DNA of 64,000 nt from Chamaecyparis obtusa (GCA_027943335.1 BSBK01001294.1:558001-622000); one strand, 5' to 3'; counted from the stretch's first letter, positions 1 to 11,863 are shown. Made by a program: numbers and translations. Notes: generated from the letters alone by a model not told the origin.

Positions 1-403
1 GCAACATCTAAGAACCAAGGATCAATAAGACTTACTAGAAAAGCCAAAAGTCATTGTTCAACATTATCTTCAAATGAACCTTCATTTTATACTATCAGCT
101 TACAAAGTCCCTAGCCCCTTCCCAACTTGGCAGGCTTCAAGGTAAGATCACTTCCTATATCTTAGCTACCCAAGCACCTCTTTTATTCCCTCAAATTTCC
201 TACTGATTCAGGATACTTTTTATTGTAGTATCAGGTACATATACTATTGAGTGTGAATGTAGAATGTACTATCTAAATGATTTGATGGCTCTTACAACAT
301 CATATGCTTGTTTCTCAATGAGTGAATATTTTAGTTCATGTTTCTTCAGAGGTGTACTCATAAAGGCTATGGGAGCTTCTTCTTCACTCTCATTTTTATG
401 AGA

Positions 404-1345
404 CTAAATACCTAAAAGGGTATGTTCTGATGCATAACAATAAATATTGAAGTCTTTCTTGAAATTGGGACTGACCAACATAGGAGCCTTAGGTATAGCA
501 GTTTTGATCTCTTCAAATGATTTTCTTCCTTTCTCATTCCACTGAAAATGTTGCTTCATACTTGTCATATCAATTATATGCCTCATAATCTTTCAGAACT
601 CTGGGATAAATACTCTCAAGAAATTCACTTGGCCAAAGAAAGACCTCACTCTGCTTCTATTTATTGGTAGATTCAACTGTTGGATAGCTTTTACTCTTTC
701 TAGGTTGATTCTTATGTCATCCTTTGAGATGATATGTCCCAACAACTTTCCTTCTTCAATAAAAAAAATTTATTTCTTTGGATTCAAAGATATATTGTGC
801 TCTCTACATCTTTCTAGCACTATTTTCAAATCCCTGAGGTGATACTTCCTCCACCTTGAGAATACTGTGAGATCATCAAGATATGTTACTATGATTTTAT
901 TTCATAAGTCTTGAAAGGAGGAGTTCATAGCTCTCTGAAATGTCACCCTGATATTGATTAGACCAAATGACATTTGAGTGTAAGCATAAGTTCCCCAAGG
1001 AGTTATGAAAGCGGTTTTGTGTTGATCTTCTTCTGCCATGCTTATTTGATTGTACCCTAAAAAAACATCTAGCATGGATAGCATCTCAAAACCTGCTACT
1101 ATTTGAAGAATATGTTCTATGGCTAACAAGGCATAGTTATCTTTGAGGCTAGCTTGGTTGAGATTTTGGAAATCAACGCAAATTTGAATTTCTCCATTTT
1201 TTTTGCATACAAGGACAATATTAGATATTCAAGTTGAATGATGTATTGGATAGATTATCCTTTCCTCTAACATTTTATCTACTTCCTTTACTATTGCTTC
1301 TAAGACTTTGGGATTATAATTCCTTAATTTTTGGCAGAAAGGTGT
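404..1345 (-). pseudogene. RT and connection region of element A, broken
   Basis: The largest open RT piece (1129 down to 902) carries the palm-like string FLGYNQISMAEEDQHKTAF and the following PWGTYAYTQMSFGL. The catalytic box YLDD lies at 883-872 in the same frame, just past an in-frame stop. The segment 586-404 (FQWNEKGRKSFEEIKTAIPKAPML) is the usual RT to RNase H connection. Sequence upstream to about 1345 reads as the RT N-terminus, including an LDATPFCQKLR-like string. Stops and frame breaks make it non-functional. It would have copied the element RNA inside virus-like particles. Confidence 0.82.
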
Positions 1346-1356
1346 TGCATCCAGTT

Positions 1357-1752
1357 TCAAAGGAATATGATGTTTGAAGCGACCATCTCTAAAATCCTTG
1401 AGGTCTTCGTACCCCTAGATGAACATGTCTCTATAATCAGGAGAATTTTTTTTAATCTATCTCTCTCAATAGGAGAACAAATTTTGCCTACTACAATCCA
1501 TTTTGGTTCAAGGTCAACACCCACATTAATCTTGTCATAATCTTTCAAGACTTCAGAATGTATAGGCCTTTTATTGACTGAACTATCATCCCTATTTGAA
1601 AACAAGTATTCCAATGAAATTAGACCTTTCAAAATTTTATTCCCTTTTAATTGAAGCATGCCATCATCATTATCCAAATTAGAACATGAATCCTTACAAT
1701 CATTATCAGACCCTTCAAAATATAAATCAGAGAAATGCCTAGCACAAGTCAA
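1357..1752 (-). pseudogene. Linker between RNase H-like domain and RT, element A
   Basis: A 131-codon open stretch in the same frame as the RNase H-like segment, separated from it by an in-frame TGA near 1819. It is rich in Asp, Ser and Lys and shows no catalytic motif. Plant polyproteins with this layout carry a similar hydrophilic linker before RT, so I read it as polyprotein sequence, not a separate gene. Confidence 0.6.
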
Positions 1753-1818
1753 GAACTCTTCGATTTGGCGATCATTATTAAAAATATGCCAGTGATTAAC
1801 ATTATCTAGGATGCTCAG

Positions 1819-2346
1819 TCAAAAAATCATCTCTACTCTGTAGGTATCCATTTTAAAATCTGAATGTAGGAGTAAGAGAGAATATGACACCGGCAAAGAA
1901 TCTACCCTAGTATTAAGAATCCTGGGGATAACATCAATTGAGAATGCTTCAAAAATATCTAGTTCACCCCATACCCAATTTCTGTAATGTTTTAATCTGG
2001 CATTCTTCATTGCATATTGGTTCCAAACTTGGTTCACAATAAGTTCAACATCTCCTTTTGCAATCAACTGCTTGACTCCTCTACATTTTGCCTCATGTAG
2101 GCGAGACAATAATGCTTTGTATTCGACAATATTATTATTATTTATAAAATAAAGCTTAAAGAAAATAGAGAAAAGCTCCCCTAATGGAGATATAAAAACT
2201 ACACTAGCACCTAAACCAATGCTTGAAGAACTCCTGTCAAACTCAATTGTCAAAATCTTTGAACTTTCTTCATCTAAAACTACAAAAGATTCATCTTCAT
2301 CACCTGACATGATAACATAGTTCTTGAATTGATAGTCATGGAACAA
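1819..2346 (-). pseudogene. RNase H-like domain located between protease and RT, element A
   Basis: The 175-codon segment shows the RNase H fold motifs: the first Asp in TIEFDRSSSS, the Glu in NNNIVEYKALLSRLHEAK, and the Asp in AKGDVELIVNQV. This matches the plant archaeal-type RNase H family (Pfam RVT_3) better than the RT-linked retroviral type. It follows the protease in the same frame after one in-frame TAG. A strand-degrading role in reverse transcription is known for the family. Function in this copy is unlikely, because flanking stops break the polyprotein. Confidence 0.75.
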
Positions 2347-2349
2347 AAT

Positions 2350-2760
2350 CTAGGCTTTGGGATCCTCTGAAGGGAATACAGTATACTTATTTTTAGGCTC
2401 AGGTTCAAGTCTTACTTTATTTTTCCCCACAGGTATAAAGGCTTTAGACCAATCCATCTTAATTTCTCCTCCCATATCTTTACAGAAGGTTCTACTAAGA
2501 GACATGCCATAATTGGATGGAATATCCGCGACCAAGATGGTAAATTTCACCCTTTTATCAGGACAAGCAGCCAAAACTAATTGTGTGTCTTTTATCTAAC
2601 CAATGAGAGGTACTTGTTTACCATCCATAGAGTAACACTTACCAAAGGTCTTAGTAAGGGTGAGTCTTTAAGCCTTTGTAATAGGTGAAGGCATAATATT
2701 ATCTGAGGCTCCCAAGTCTATTATACAATTACTCAATTTTTTACCATTTAGAAGAAAGGA
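2350..2760 (-). pseudogene. Aspartic protease of element A
   Basis: The active-site string DLGASDNIMP is encoded by the minus strand near 2720-2690. Downstream, ADIPSNYGMSLSRTFCKDMGG (2540-2470) is the flap and C-terminal part typical of gypsy proteases. An in-frame stop follows LSNCIIDLGAS... at the ITKA position, and another ends the segment at 2350. The protease would mature Gag-Pol. Confidence 0.75.
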
Positions 2761-2903
2761 TATATAGAAATGATTTGGTTTGTGTTCCCCCCATCAAACT
2801 TTAAGAATTGAGAGGTTTCATGGATTTTAGGTATCTCAAGAGATTCTTCAAATACAAAGATAGGGGTACTAGTAGGAGGTATGATTTCTTCAAAATGATT
2901 AGT

Positions 2904-4597
2904 CTAAGAGTTTGAACCAATCTTATCTTTGATGAATTCAACCAATTTATTCAACTCTTTAGGATTTGACTTCAAATACTCAGCAATGGAGATGGTTACA
3001 GTAGACGTTTTACCAAAATATATGATATCAAATGAGACAGTAGAGGTGGCACTCACCGTATCTTTTTGTTGAAATTTAACCCTAACTCCCTCTTTTGCAT
3101 CAGATGAAGCTACATTGTTGATTTTTTCTTTCCCTTTAGACGTCGTATTTGGTGTGTTTTTTTGTGATGGAAATTTAGGATCTCTTTGATTTCTAGTCAA
3201 AATCCTACAAGTAGGATCATTTAAAGTAGTGAGAATATCCCTACTTTCCTCATCACTTGAATCATACTCCAAATAATATGAACCATGAATCACTGATCCT
3301 TTAGGAACTTCTTCTTCTACACATACTTCTTTGAGTTCATCTCTTGTGGCATTAATTTGTAAGCATCTCAACCAATCTGGGCAAGTAGCTCCATCATGAT
3401 TGGTAGTCAGATGAAAAGAGCACATGTTTTCTTTACTAGGTGCAACTTTGATCTATAGGAAAGGTTGTGGGTAGGTCAGGTTTTTACCTTGAGATGTATT
3501 ATAATGCTTATGACCCATATCTTGATATGGATTTGGTAAGGAGGAATAATTTGCCTCTGCCTCTTTAGAGTAATCATGTCATTCACCAATCTTTGAACAA
3601 TTAGATTTGTGGTAATAGGTGATGAAGTACCCAGAGTTTGTACATCTCTTTTCCATTTTCTAGCTATGATGAGAACATCTTCAAGTTGAATAGCTGATCT
3701 TTGAGCCTATGCCAAATCTAGAACTCCATCTTTTCATAAATGAAAACTTACATCTGGAGGCATAGCATTAAGAAAGAAACATTTCTGATTTTCAACACTT
3801 TGCCTCAAAGCATTAGGAATCCTTTGTAGAATCTTGTAAAAATTAGCTATGAACTCCCTCATGGGTTCATGTATCTCCTTTTTCAATTGTGTTAATTACA
3901 GTAAAATAGTGTATTCATCTCCAAGAGTCTTGAATCAAGCTTCAAAAGTTGTTATCATTTCAGCCCAATTATGAATGGAAGTTTGAGGAAGATGATGGAA
4001 CTAGTCTACAACGCCTTCAGTGAGAGTTTGAAAAAATAACCTTATGAAAACATCTTCAGTCGGCACATTTATTATACCACATGAAGAATGAAAAGAACTT
4101 ATATGATCATTGGTCAAAATATTCCCATCACCATTGAATCTAGGTAACATGTCAAGGGCTCCTTTAGGCAAAGTGCCAAGATTTGCACCAAGATCCAGAG
4201 GACCAGCTTGGTTTCCCCATGGTTGAGCCATATTGGGTAAAATTACATTCAAGGGTTGTAAATTAATGATAGGAGGGGTGAGAGTTCCAGGAGAGATCAA
4301 GCCTTGAAAAGTTAAGGTTGTATGTATGACCCAAAGTGGGGAAGAAGGCCTACTGATAGACTAGATTTTCTTTCTTCTTCTTTGGCTACGATCAGGGGAA
4401 AAATTTAGTTTTCTTAGCGTTTCAAAATCTTCATCCAAAAACCCTCTTCTCTTATTAGTCCTGGTATATCCTCTTTCTGCTAGATTGATATATGAATTTC
4501 TTTCAAAGAAAAATCAATTATACCTAGGCTATTCTATTCACTACTACTACTTCTTGTGCAACAAGAATTCCTCTGAGTTGTTATGTGATCTCTTCTT
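2904..4597 (-). pseudogene. Gag of element A, C-terminal part
   Basis: Segment 4300-4001 holds the start of the conserved gag domain (LPRFNGDGNILTNDHI, then FIRLFFQTLTEGVVD). Reading on past a stop gives WFHHLPQTSIHNWAEM, the standard Retrotrans_gag core. Segment 3425-2904 opens with CSFHLTTNHDGATCPDWL, a zinc-knuckle-like string. The coding frame breaks several times in between. At 4597 the sequence jumps into the LTR of E1; the rest of the N-terminus lies at 29690-29851. Confidence 0.75.
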
Positions 4598-5940
4598 TGA
4601 TAAGGCATAATAAGTCCATATTTTAGATACCCTAGGATAGCTTCTTCTAGGTCCTTTTCCATTCTTTTATCATATTTTCTCAAAGACTTTATGCTCAGTA
4701 CTGCTATTATGTGGCATTCAACCACTAGACTTCTACTATGATTTTAAACACGCTTAATATGCTATACTTGGATGGATATGCTATGTTACTTACTTTGAAA
4801 TTATGATTATGTCTTTATAAGTAAATTAATTGTTTGAACATAAATAATGCATGTGTTTTTTGGTTTTTATTACCATGAATGTATTTATCCTAACATCTGA
4901 GGTGCAACACATCAATATAGCAACCGTCATCTTGACCAGGTAAAATGCACCCATGTGCTAGATGCTTGACCCAGTCTTACAATAGACTCCAATGGAGAGA
5001 CATTAGCGCAGCACTAGCAAGTGGTTTCTAGGTGATCAAGGTGGCATTCATTGAGAAAGGACTGAGACAATGTAATAAATTCTCTGAAGAAATGTAGGAG
5101 AGAGTGGGAAGTTAGATCTATTGTCGAAGCAGATCTTTCCTCTTTTATAGATCTATTCCATTTCCAATTTTATAGCTTTCTTGCTTGTTGGTAGTGTTGT
5201 AATAAAATCTCCACCTATTTTTGTGGCATGATTAGTTAGCTATTAGAAGTTTTCTCTTTAAATAAAGTCCCACTCCTAGATGAGAAGGAGGGCATTATCA
5301 GTTTAGTTGTGATAGTTTCATTCTGTTGTTTACTGGTTTTCATATATCTTTGTACTCAATTATTCAATTAATGAGAAAATTAAGTATTGAGATTTAACTT
5401 TGTGTAATTGAGTGTTTGGGTACTCATCCAAGGGAGCCCACTTAGTGAGGAATCTATAGTTAGTTAGATTCATTCTAGTTAAGTTCACTTTCCTATATTT
5501 CTATTATTTCAGTATTAGTGTTGAACTGTTCTTGCAGCCAAAGCCACAGGTTAGCTATTGCTTCCTGCAAGAAAAGTGGCGGAGTAGCTAAAGCATTATA
5601 GCTTAGTTTGAAATTCTTCAAATTTTTCTAGCATCTTCACTTCTGCAAATTCCATTCCAGTATTTACTTTTCTGCAGCTATAGTTTAATTTCCTCTCAAG
5701 CATTTATTTTCTACAGTCATAGAATAGTTGAACCTTCCAGCATTTGTTTCCTACAAAAACTATAGAATGTGTGGTTGAGTCGTACTTGGTTCATATATTT
5801 TAATGGCCTATTTTAAGTAACATATCCCTGGGTTGACATATTAAATGATTTTTTATAAGGAGATTAAACTTCTCAGTTGGATGTCCAATCCCTGAGTTTC
5901 AGATTATGCCAAGTTTCTAAGCCTTTATAAAAAGCAATCA
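4598..5940 (+). repeat. 5' LTR of E1
   Basis: Direct copy of 28383-29689, starting TG and ending CA. Shared landmarks along its length include GCTATACTTGGAT near 4760, TTCTTGCTTGT-type sequence near 5180, and GTTGACATATTAAATGATTTTTT near its end. Substitutions and small indels are spread throughout. Confidence 0.9.
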
Positions 5941-5944
5941 TTTT

Positions 5945-5963
5945 TGGCGTCATTGTTGAGGAC
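5945..5963 (+). other. Primer-binding site of E1, decayed tRNA-Asp type
   Basis: TGGCGTCATTGTTGAGGAC lies four bases after the LTR. The plant tRNA-Asp complement used by Athila-type elements is TGGCGCCGTTGCCGGGGA. The five differences are all C to T or G to A, as expected from deamination of methylated cytosines. Confidence 0.75.
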
Positions 5964-6092
5964 GATGCTGAACCTAGTTCTCACTCAATGATTCCTACGA
6001 TTTTCTTTCATTTATTCTTTCATTTCCCACTTTAAGTAGAATAAATTTCATCTTGAGAAGCACAACAATCCACATGACTTCATACTAGTTGC

Positions 6093-7650
6093 ATGCATAA
6101 TAGAAGAAGAGATGCTCAAGGAAGGTACTTGCCAAATCAATCTGATAACCCATTAGAAGAAGAAGGCCCATTTGTTGACGCTACTGTTGAACTTCATGAA
6201 ACCACATCATCATCCTCATCTTCTGAAGGAGAAATCCTTGGTTCCTTCGAGTAGCGACTTGAAGTCAATCTATTTGCTGAAGCTTTCACCAATCTGAGAT
6301 CCCATTATCCTTGAAGAAGAAAATCCTTTACCTTTGATCATCTATCACCCTCAGCATCCACCTAAACCTCAACCTAGAAATCCACCAAGGATGGAAAATC
6401 CCACTACATTTCATTTTCCCATCTTCGACCAGCATGACAATAACAACCTCAAGAACATACCCTCTTCTACTCTTCCAAAATTCTATGGTCTTGTGATTGA
6501 AGACCCAGCTACCTTTCTTTTTGAGTTTGATATCCTTTTTAGGAGCTATGACTACACTACTGATGCCCATTGGCTTAAAATTTTTCCTACAACTCTTAAA
6601 GAGTCTACATTACGTTGGTTCATGGGCTTAGGACCAGATGTTATTCATAATTGGGATGAAATGAAGTTTCTTTCTTGCTGAAATATAAAGAGTATTGCAG
6701 AGGAAATCACATGTGAGGGGATGACATTTTTAAGATGACATGGAAAGAGGATGAGAGTCTTGAGGATTATGTCTCAAGGTTCATGTTTAGCTTACAAAAG
6801 AACACACAACATGCGCTTAATGACAAAATAAGAGAGACTGTTGGTGCAAACTGGTTACTAACATGGAGACTACACAAATGCCAACTGATTACAAACCAAT
6901 TGAACCATAGGATGAGAAACTATTTTTCACCACTCAGCGGTGACCATGGATGCAAAGATAAGGTATGCCTCAGGACCCTCTTACATTTAGTGGTCCATTT
7001 TATAATAATCAATGGAAACCCCCCATGAATTATCAAACTCCTCCCTGGAATAATTTCTAGAATCATTGGTAGAATTACCCCAATCCATAGTGGAAAAATC
7101 CTCAAGGGAGTTGGAAACAACCCCAAGGGGCGTAGTAACCACCATAGGGACCACCACAGGGTAATTGATAGTAGAACCTGTAGTGGTGAGGAGGTCAGCA
7201 ATGGCCAAATCAGCTACAAGGATTACTGTCACCACCTCTTCAGCCTCCACAACAACAAGCACTTTTTCCACCTCCTACAGCCAATAATCCACCTCCTAAG
7301 CCTACTCAATTACCTTCACAACCACAACCAAACCCAAACAATAAACCTCCTACACATCAACAAAATGTGTATGCTTTTGACCCAATGCAGTACCCAACAT
7401 AATATCCTACCTATGCCATCACTCTTGATGATATTCACCTATGGTATGGTACTACTCTGCCTGTTCCTGATCCTCCAATTATCTTTGAAGTACCCTCTGA
7501 GGAGCCTAACCAAACTGAACATTATCCTACTCCAACAACCCCTAAGCTAACACTTGAAAACAATCAGCAGACTGACCCTCCTTTAACACAAAGGTTGCAA
7601 CATAGCAAACCAAAGCCTACTGAAGAAGAAGCCTTCAACATCCTTGATTA
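6093..7650 (+). pseudogene. Gag of E1, broken
   Basis: The first ATG after the PBS (6093) opens MHNRRRDAQGRYLPNQ and reads to a stop after FE near 6252. The capsid-type core lies at 6334-7028: LPKFYGLVIEDPATFLFEFD, ESTLRWFMGLGP, then KEDESLEDYVSRFMFSLQ after a frame change. The C-terminal third (about 6990-7640) is rich in Pro, Gln and Asn with many stops and no CCHC knuckle that I can find. The protein would form the particle shell. The start and later parts are in different frames, so the copy is dead. Confidence 0.78.
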
Positions 7651-7679
7651 ACTAAAGAACATCAGTGTTCAAATTCCCC

Positions 7680-8310
7680 TTTTCCAAGCAATCAAGGATG
7701 TCCCCACCTATGGAAAATCTATCAAGGAAGCTTTTTTCAAAAAGCTCAGCCACAAGAAAAAGTATCCTCAAACTGTTTATGTCTTGGGCAAACTAGTGAA
7801 CATTATGCTAGGAAAGATTACCATCCCAAAATATTCTGACCCTAGCAGCCCTGTTGTCAAGATCATTATCAATGGGAAAACTATAAAAAATGACTTGATA
7901 GATCTTGGAGCCACTATAAACATCATGACTAAATATATCATGGAACAAATTGGTATCACCAACCTCAGAACTACACCTATTGTCCCGCAACTTGCAAACA
8001 GTTCCATTGTGAAGCCTGATGGGATGGTGGAGGACATAGTTGTTGAACTTGAATCCTAGTCTTACCCTACTGATTTCATGACCCTTTCACCCAAAGCTAC
8101 ACTAGGGGACTATCCAATTATCCTTGGCTGACCTTGGCTAGCAACTGTTGATGCCTACATCGGATGTCGCTCAGGGGATATGACCATCTCTGATGGTCAC
8201 CACACCAAGACTTTGGCCTTGTATCCACCTGCCCAACCTCAGAATGAATTAACCTTACCAATATGGCCTGATGTAGGAGAAGAAGCCAAAGTAATTAACT
8301 CACTATCTTA
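7680..8310 (+). pseudogene. Aspartic protease of E1
   Basis: The open part is 7784-8059, with TIPKYSDPSSPVVKIIINGK leading into the catalytic DLGATINIM (Asp codon at 7901). After a stop at 8057 the frame continues with DYPIILG, stop, PWLATVDAYIGCRSGDM, the usual C-terminal block of gypsy proteases. Two in-frame stops inactivate it. Confidence 0.78.
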
Positions 8311-8589
8311 GTTAATTATGTTAAAAAGAGACCCTTTCCTGTAGCTTCAGGAAGAGGATAAAGTAATCACCAACATCTTGCATAATCAGTATGGATCAAA
8401 CTCAAATTCCCTAGACTATTCCTCCCATAACTACTCTCTGCAGTCATTGATCCCCGATTACCAATTGTCTTCTCTTGTAGCCAAACAACTCTACCACTAG
8501 TTTCTTGCCATGAGATCCAAGTGCCCTCATTAATAGATGCATATATGATAGAATTGACTAAGCAATCAGAGGTATCTCCTAGCCACTGC

Positions 8590-9840
8590 CTGCATATTAA
8601 TAGCCAACTTACTCCTTAGCAGCAAACATCTCTGACTAAATTACTGAGGGACCATATTGTAGCTTTTTCATGGTATTATGCAGATGTGAAAGGCCTAGAC
8701 CCAAAGCTATGTACCTATAGGATATACCTAAAGGAAGAAAAACCCCCTATTAGGCAATTTCAAAGGTGAGTTAACCCTACATTAAGAGAAATAGTCAAGA
8801 TTGAACTCCAAAAACTGCTCAATGCTGGTTTTATATATCCTATCTCAGATAGCTAGTGGGTGTCTCCATTAGTCATAGTTCCCAAGAAAGGAGGTAAGTG
8901 GAGGGTGTGTGTTAACTATAGGGAACTTAATAATGCCACTAAGAAGGATCACTTCCTGTTGGACTAATTTCCAATGTCCCCCTTTGGGATTCGTGACATG
9001 GTTTAACAGCCTCATATGTTCTATAAGTCTAGTGGTTGTATCGGGCATTAACAGGTTGATCTTTTGGTGCAACGACAACTAATACTTGTAACAAGTGGTA
9101 TCAAATCTTGGTCACAAGTTTGAAACCCCTCAGGTGACACTGAGGGGGGGATTATTGGACTAACCACCAATGTCTCCCTTTGGGATTTGTGACATGGTTT
9201 AACAACCTCCTATGTTCTATAAGTCTAGTGGTTGTATTGGGCATTAACAAGTCGATCTTTGGGTGCAACGACAACTACTACTTGTAATACTTCCCCCTTC
9301 CATTCATTGACCAAGTCTTAGACTCCTTAGTAGGCAAAAAGTATTTTTCGTTCCTAGATGGGTATAGTGGATAGAACCAAATCAGGACTCTTCCTAAGGA
9401 CCAAGAAAAGACCACATTCACCTATCCATGGGGAACTTTTTCCTATTGAGTTTTTCCTTTTGGCCTCTGTATTTCTCTAGCAAATTTCCAAAGGGCAGTT
9501 ATCAACATTTTTGCTGATATCTCTCATGATTATATGGAAATCTATACGGATGACTTTACAACGTATGACAAAACTTATGAGGAGGCTTTAACAAACTTCA
9601 AAAAAGTTCTTACAAAGTGTGAAGAAAAAAACTTGTCTCTGAATAGTGAAAAGTGCTTCATGATAATGCAAGAAGGAGTAGTGTTGGGTCACTATATATC
9701 TATTGTCGGCATCCAAGTGGATCCTACCAAAATTAAAGTCATTCCAAATCTGCCCACACCAACCAAGCAAAAAGATGTCAAAATTTTTCTTGGACATGCT
9801 AGCTACTATAGGTGATTCATTAAGGACTTCAGCAAAATGG
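8590..9840 (+). pseudogene. RT of E1, interrupted by a TRIM
   Basis: N-terminal RT sequence (FSWYYADVKGLDPKLCTYRI, LQKLLNAGFIYPISDS, WVSPLVIVPKKGGKWRVCV) runs to 8956, where it stops at DHF. After the 333 bp TRIM it resumes with PLPFIDQVLDSLVGKKYFSF. Deleting the TRIM with one CTTCC copy rejoins DHF and PLPFIDQ in frame. The catalytic box is YTDD (9543-9554) in MEIYTDDFTTY, where relatives usually have an MDD-type box. The fingers and palm are recognisable; several stops remain beyond the insertion. Confidence 0.85.
8957..9289 (+). mobile_element. TRIM: 333 bp miniature LTR element inside RT
   Basis: Two direct repeats of 137 bp (8957-9093 and 9153-9289) flank a 59 bp core. Copy 1 starts TGTTGGACTAA and ends TTGTAACA; copy 2 starts TATTGGACTAA and ends TTGTAATA, so its ends differ by single transitions. 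Right after copy 1 is TGGTATCAAATCTTGG (9096-9111), a decayed initiator tRNA-Met primer site. Right before copy 2 is the purine tract TGAGGGGGGGAT (9141-9152). The flanks are a perfect TSD, CTTCC (8952-8956 and 9290-9294). There is no coding capacity. No 5S-like sequence is evident, so it does not look like Cassandra. Confidence 0.9.
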
Positions 9841-9889
9841 CTAGTCCCATGTATTCTCTTCACCAAGGATTCTGAATTCATATGGACAC

Positions 9890-10340
9890 CAAGTTGTGAT
9901 GAAGCCTTCCTACACGTGAAGTCTTTCCTAACTCAGGCTCCTATTATATGGGGTCCTAATTGGGCTCTACTATTCCACATTCGCACCGATGCCTCAGATC
10001 ATGCAGTAGGATCTATTCTTGGATAGAAGGAAGGTATGGTAGAGCATGCCATTTATTTTATTAATAAAAATATACAAGGAGCATAGTTGAACTATACATT
10101 CATGGAGAAGGAACTTTTGGCTGTTATTTATGCTCTAAACAAATTGTTCCATTACATCACTGGCTATCAAATATTCATGCATATTGATCATGTAGCCATA
10201 AAATATTTGGCTAAAAAACTTTCTATCACAAGAAGGTTGGCCTGATGGCTTCTACTATTGCAATAATTTGATATGAAAATAATGGATAAGCCAGGAAAGT
10301 CCAATGTAGTTGCTAATTTCCTCTCAAGGTTATAGAATGT
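9890..10340 (+). pseudogene. RT-linked RNase H of E1
   Basis: Starts with WTPSCDEAFLHVKSFLTQAP. It carries the catalytic series Asp in FHIRTDASDHAVGSILG, Glu in FMEKELLAVIYAL and Asp in IFMHIDHVAIKYL, and ends near KSNVVANFLSRL. This is the retroviral-type RNase H fused to RT in gypsy elements. Stops at about 10023 and later break the frame. Confidence 0.8.
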
Positions 10341-10539
10341 TGATGAACCTCATATAATCGATGACAACTTTCTTGATGATAAATTTCCTCTCTATTTCAG
10401 CTAAGGCCCCATGGTATGCTGACATTGCTAACTATTTCATTTCTCAAAAGGTAACTCCATATTTTTCCTCAAAATAAAAGAGGCTTCTAATAGAAAATAC
10501 TTTCAACTTTTCATGGATTGTTGATTGTCTATTCTATAC

Positions 10540-11863
10540 TGGCCCTGATCAAATATTGAGGAGATGTGTTAGGGAGGATGAGACTTATGACATCCTCCAT
10601 GCCTATCATGATGAGCCTTGTGGAGGGTATTTTGCAGCTAAAAGAAAAACAATGAAGATATTGAACATTGGCTACTATTGGTCAACCCTATATAAGGATG
10701 CGGTCAACTACACTAGGAAGTGTGATCGATGCCAATAGATGGGGCAACCAACTAACTCTGATGAAATGCCTCTCTTTCCCGCAAGTGGTAATCAATCCAT
10801 TTATAAATGGGGGTTGGATTTTTTTGGGCCCATCAATCCCTTATCTAATGAAAATTCATATATCCTAGTATTCACTAACTACGTGACAAAGTGGGTGGAG
10901 GTGCAAGTCATGAAGCATGCTCAGGATAACAAGGTAGCTGAGTTTCTATATGAGGAAAACTTTACACATTATGGTGTACCTAGAGAATTGGTCACTGATC
11001 AGGGTGCTCAATTTACCTCAACATTGATCACTTCCCTAATGAATGAGTACAATATTCATTACAGAAAATCAAGCCCATATCATCCACAAGCAAATGGTTG
11101 GGCAGAAATCACTAACAGGGAAATAGAGGTCATCCTGACCAAAATAGTTTAGATACATAAAAAGGATTGGAGCACCAGATTACAAGAATTTTGGGTATAT
11201 AGGAACACATGGAAGACAACAACTAATTTCAATCCTTTTGAATTGGTTTATGGGAAGAAGGTTGTAATTCCCATTGAGTTTGAGCATAAAACCTTATGAA
11301 CAACATTATAGCTCAACATTGATCTTCCTACAACACAACGTGACAAGATCCTGCAGATCAACCATTTGGATGAAATGAGGAAAGAAACCCTATAGTAAAT
11401 TGAGATGGTCTAGTTACAATGAAAAAAGTGGCATGATTCACATATCCTAAACAAACAGTTTGTTCCTGGTGACTGGGCTCTTTTGTATGACTCCAGATTT
11501 TAGGAGACACAAGGTAAGCTCACTACAAGATGGCTTGGCCCTTATGAAATTGAACATGTTTATGTTAATGGTGCACTTCAACTATCCACAATTGACCCTA
11601 TACATTTCAAGTTGCTAGTGAATGGACACAGACTTCATCTGTACCATAAGCCAGAAACAAAGGTCGACTTCCTATGATAATTTGAGATTTCTCCTATTGC
11701 TATTGAACCTACTATAGCTAATAAAAATCATGCAGCTGATGAACCTCCTATAGCCAACGAACCTCCTCTAGCTGTAGATTCTCCTACAACAAATGGACCT
11801 CCTCCAGTTGAAGACTCTCTTGTAGCCAATGAGAGTATTTACTTCCTTCGATCATCTCTTTGA
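10540..11863 (+). pseudogene. Integrase of E1 with a proline-rich tail
   Basis: The zinc-binding part (10556-10738) has His in ILHAYHDEP and the CDRC pair at its end (HHCC type). The core (10739-11152) shows WGLDFFGPI, LVTDQGAQF and GWAEITNREIE, the three acidic positions of the DDE triad. The C-terminal part continues in pieces: FVPGDWALLYDSRF, then TRWLGPYEIEHVYVNGALQLS, to a stop at 11675-11677. The same frame continues past TGA and TAA into a tail of repeated EPP/DPP-like units (to 11863). An in-frame stop separates zinc finger and core, so the protein is broken. Confidence 0.85.

Larger units (their letters stand above)
1..4597 (-). mobile_element. Element A: decayed Ty3/gypsy retrotransposon, 3' part cut by the window edge
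   Basis: Minus-strand reading gives gag, protease, an RNase H-like domain, RT and the start of the RT-linked RNase H, in that order from right to left. Protease, RNase H and linker segments share one frame and are separated by in-frame stops, so this is a dead polyprotein. The gag is cut at 4597 by element E1 and its N-terminal end resumes at 29690. Integrase and the 3' LTR would lie left of base 1. The RNase H-like domain sits before RT, an arrangement found in some plant Tat-like polyproteins. The lineage assignment is from motif recognition only. Confidence 0.85.

Noticed and set aside
4534..4725. 63-codon minus-strand ORF as a separate gene
   Set aside because: It spans the junction of element A gag and the E1 LTR, so it is a chance product of the insertion.
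8957..9289. tRNA-derived SINE with A and B boxes, tandemly duplicated
   Set aside because: The B-box-like string is weak and badly spaced. The two repeats behave as LTRs, with a PBS after the first, a PPT before the second and a 5 bp TSD, so TRIM is the better reading.
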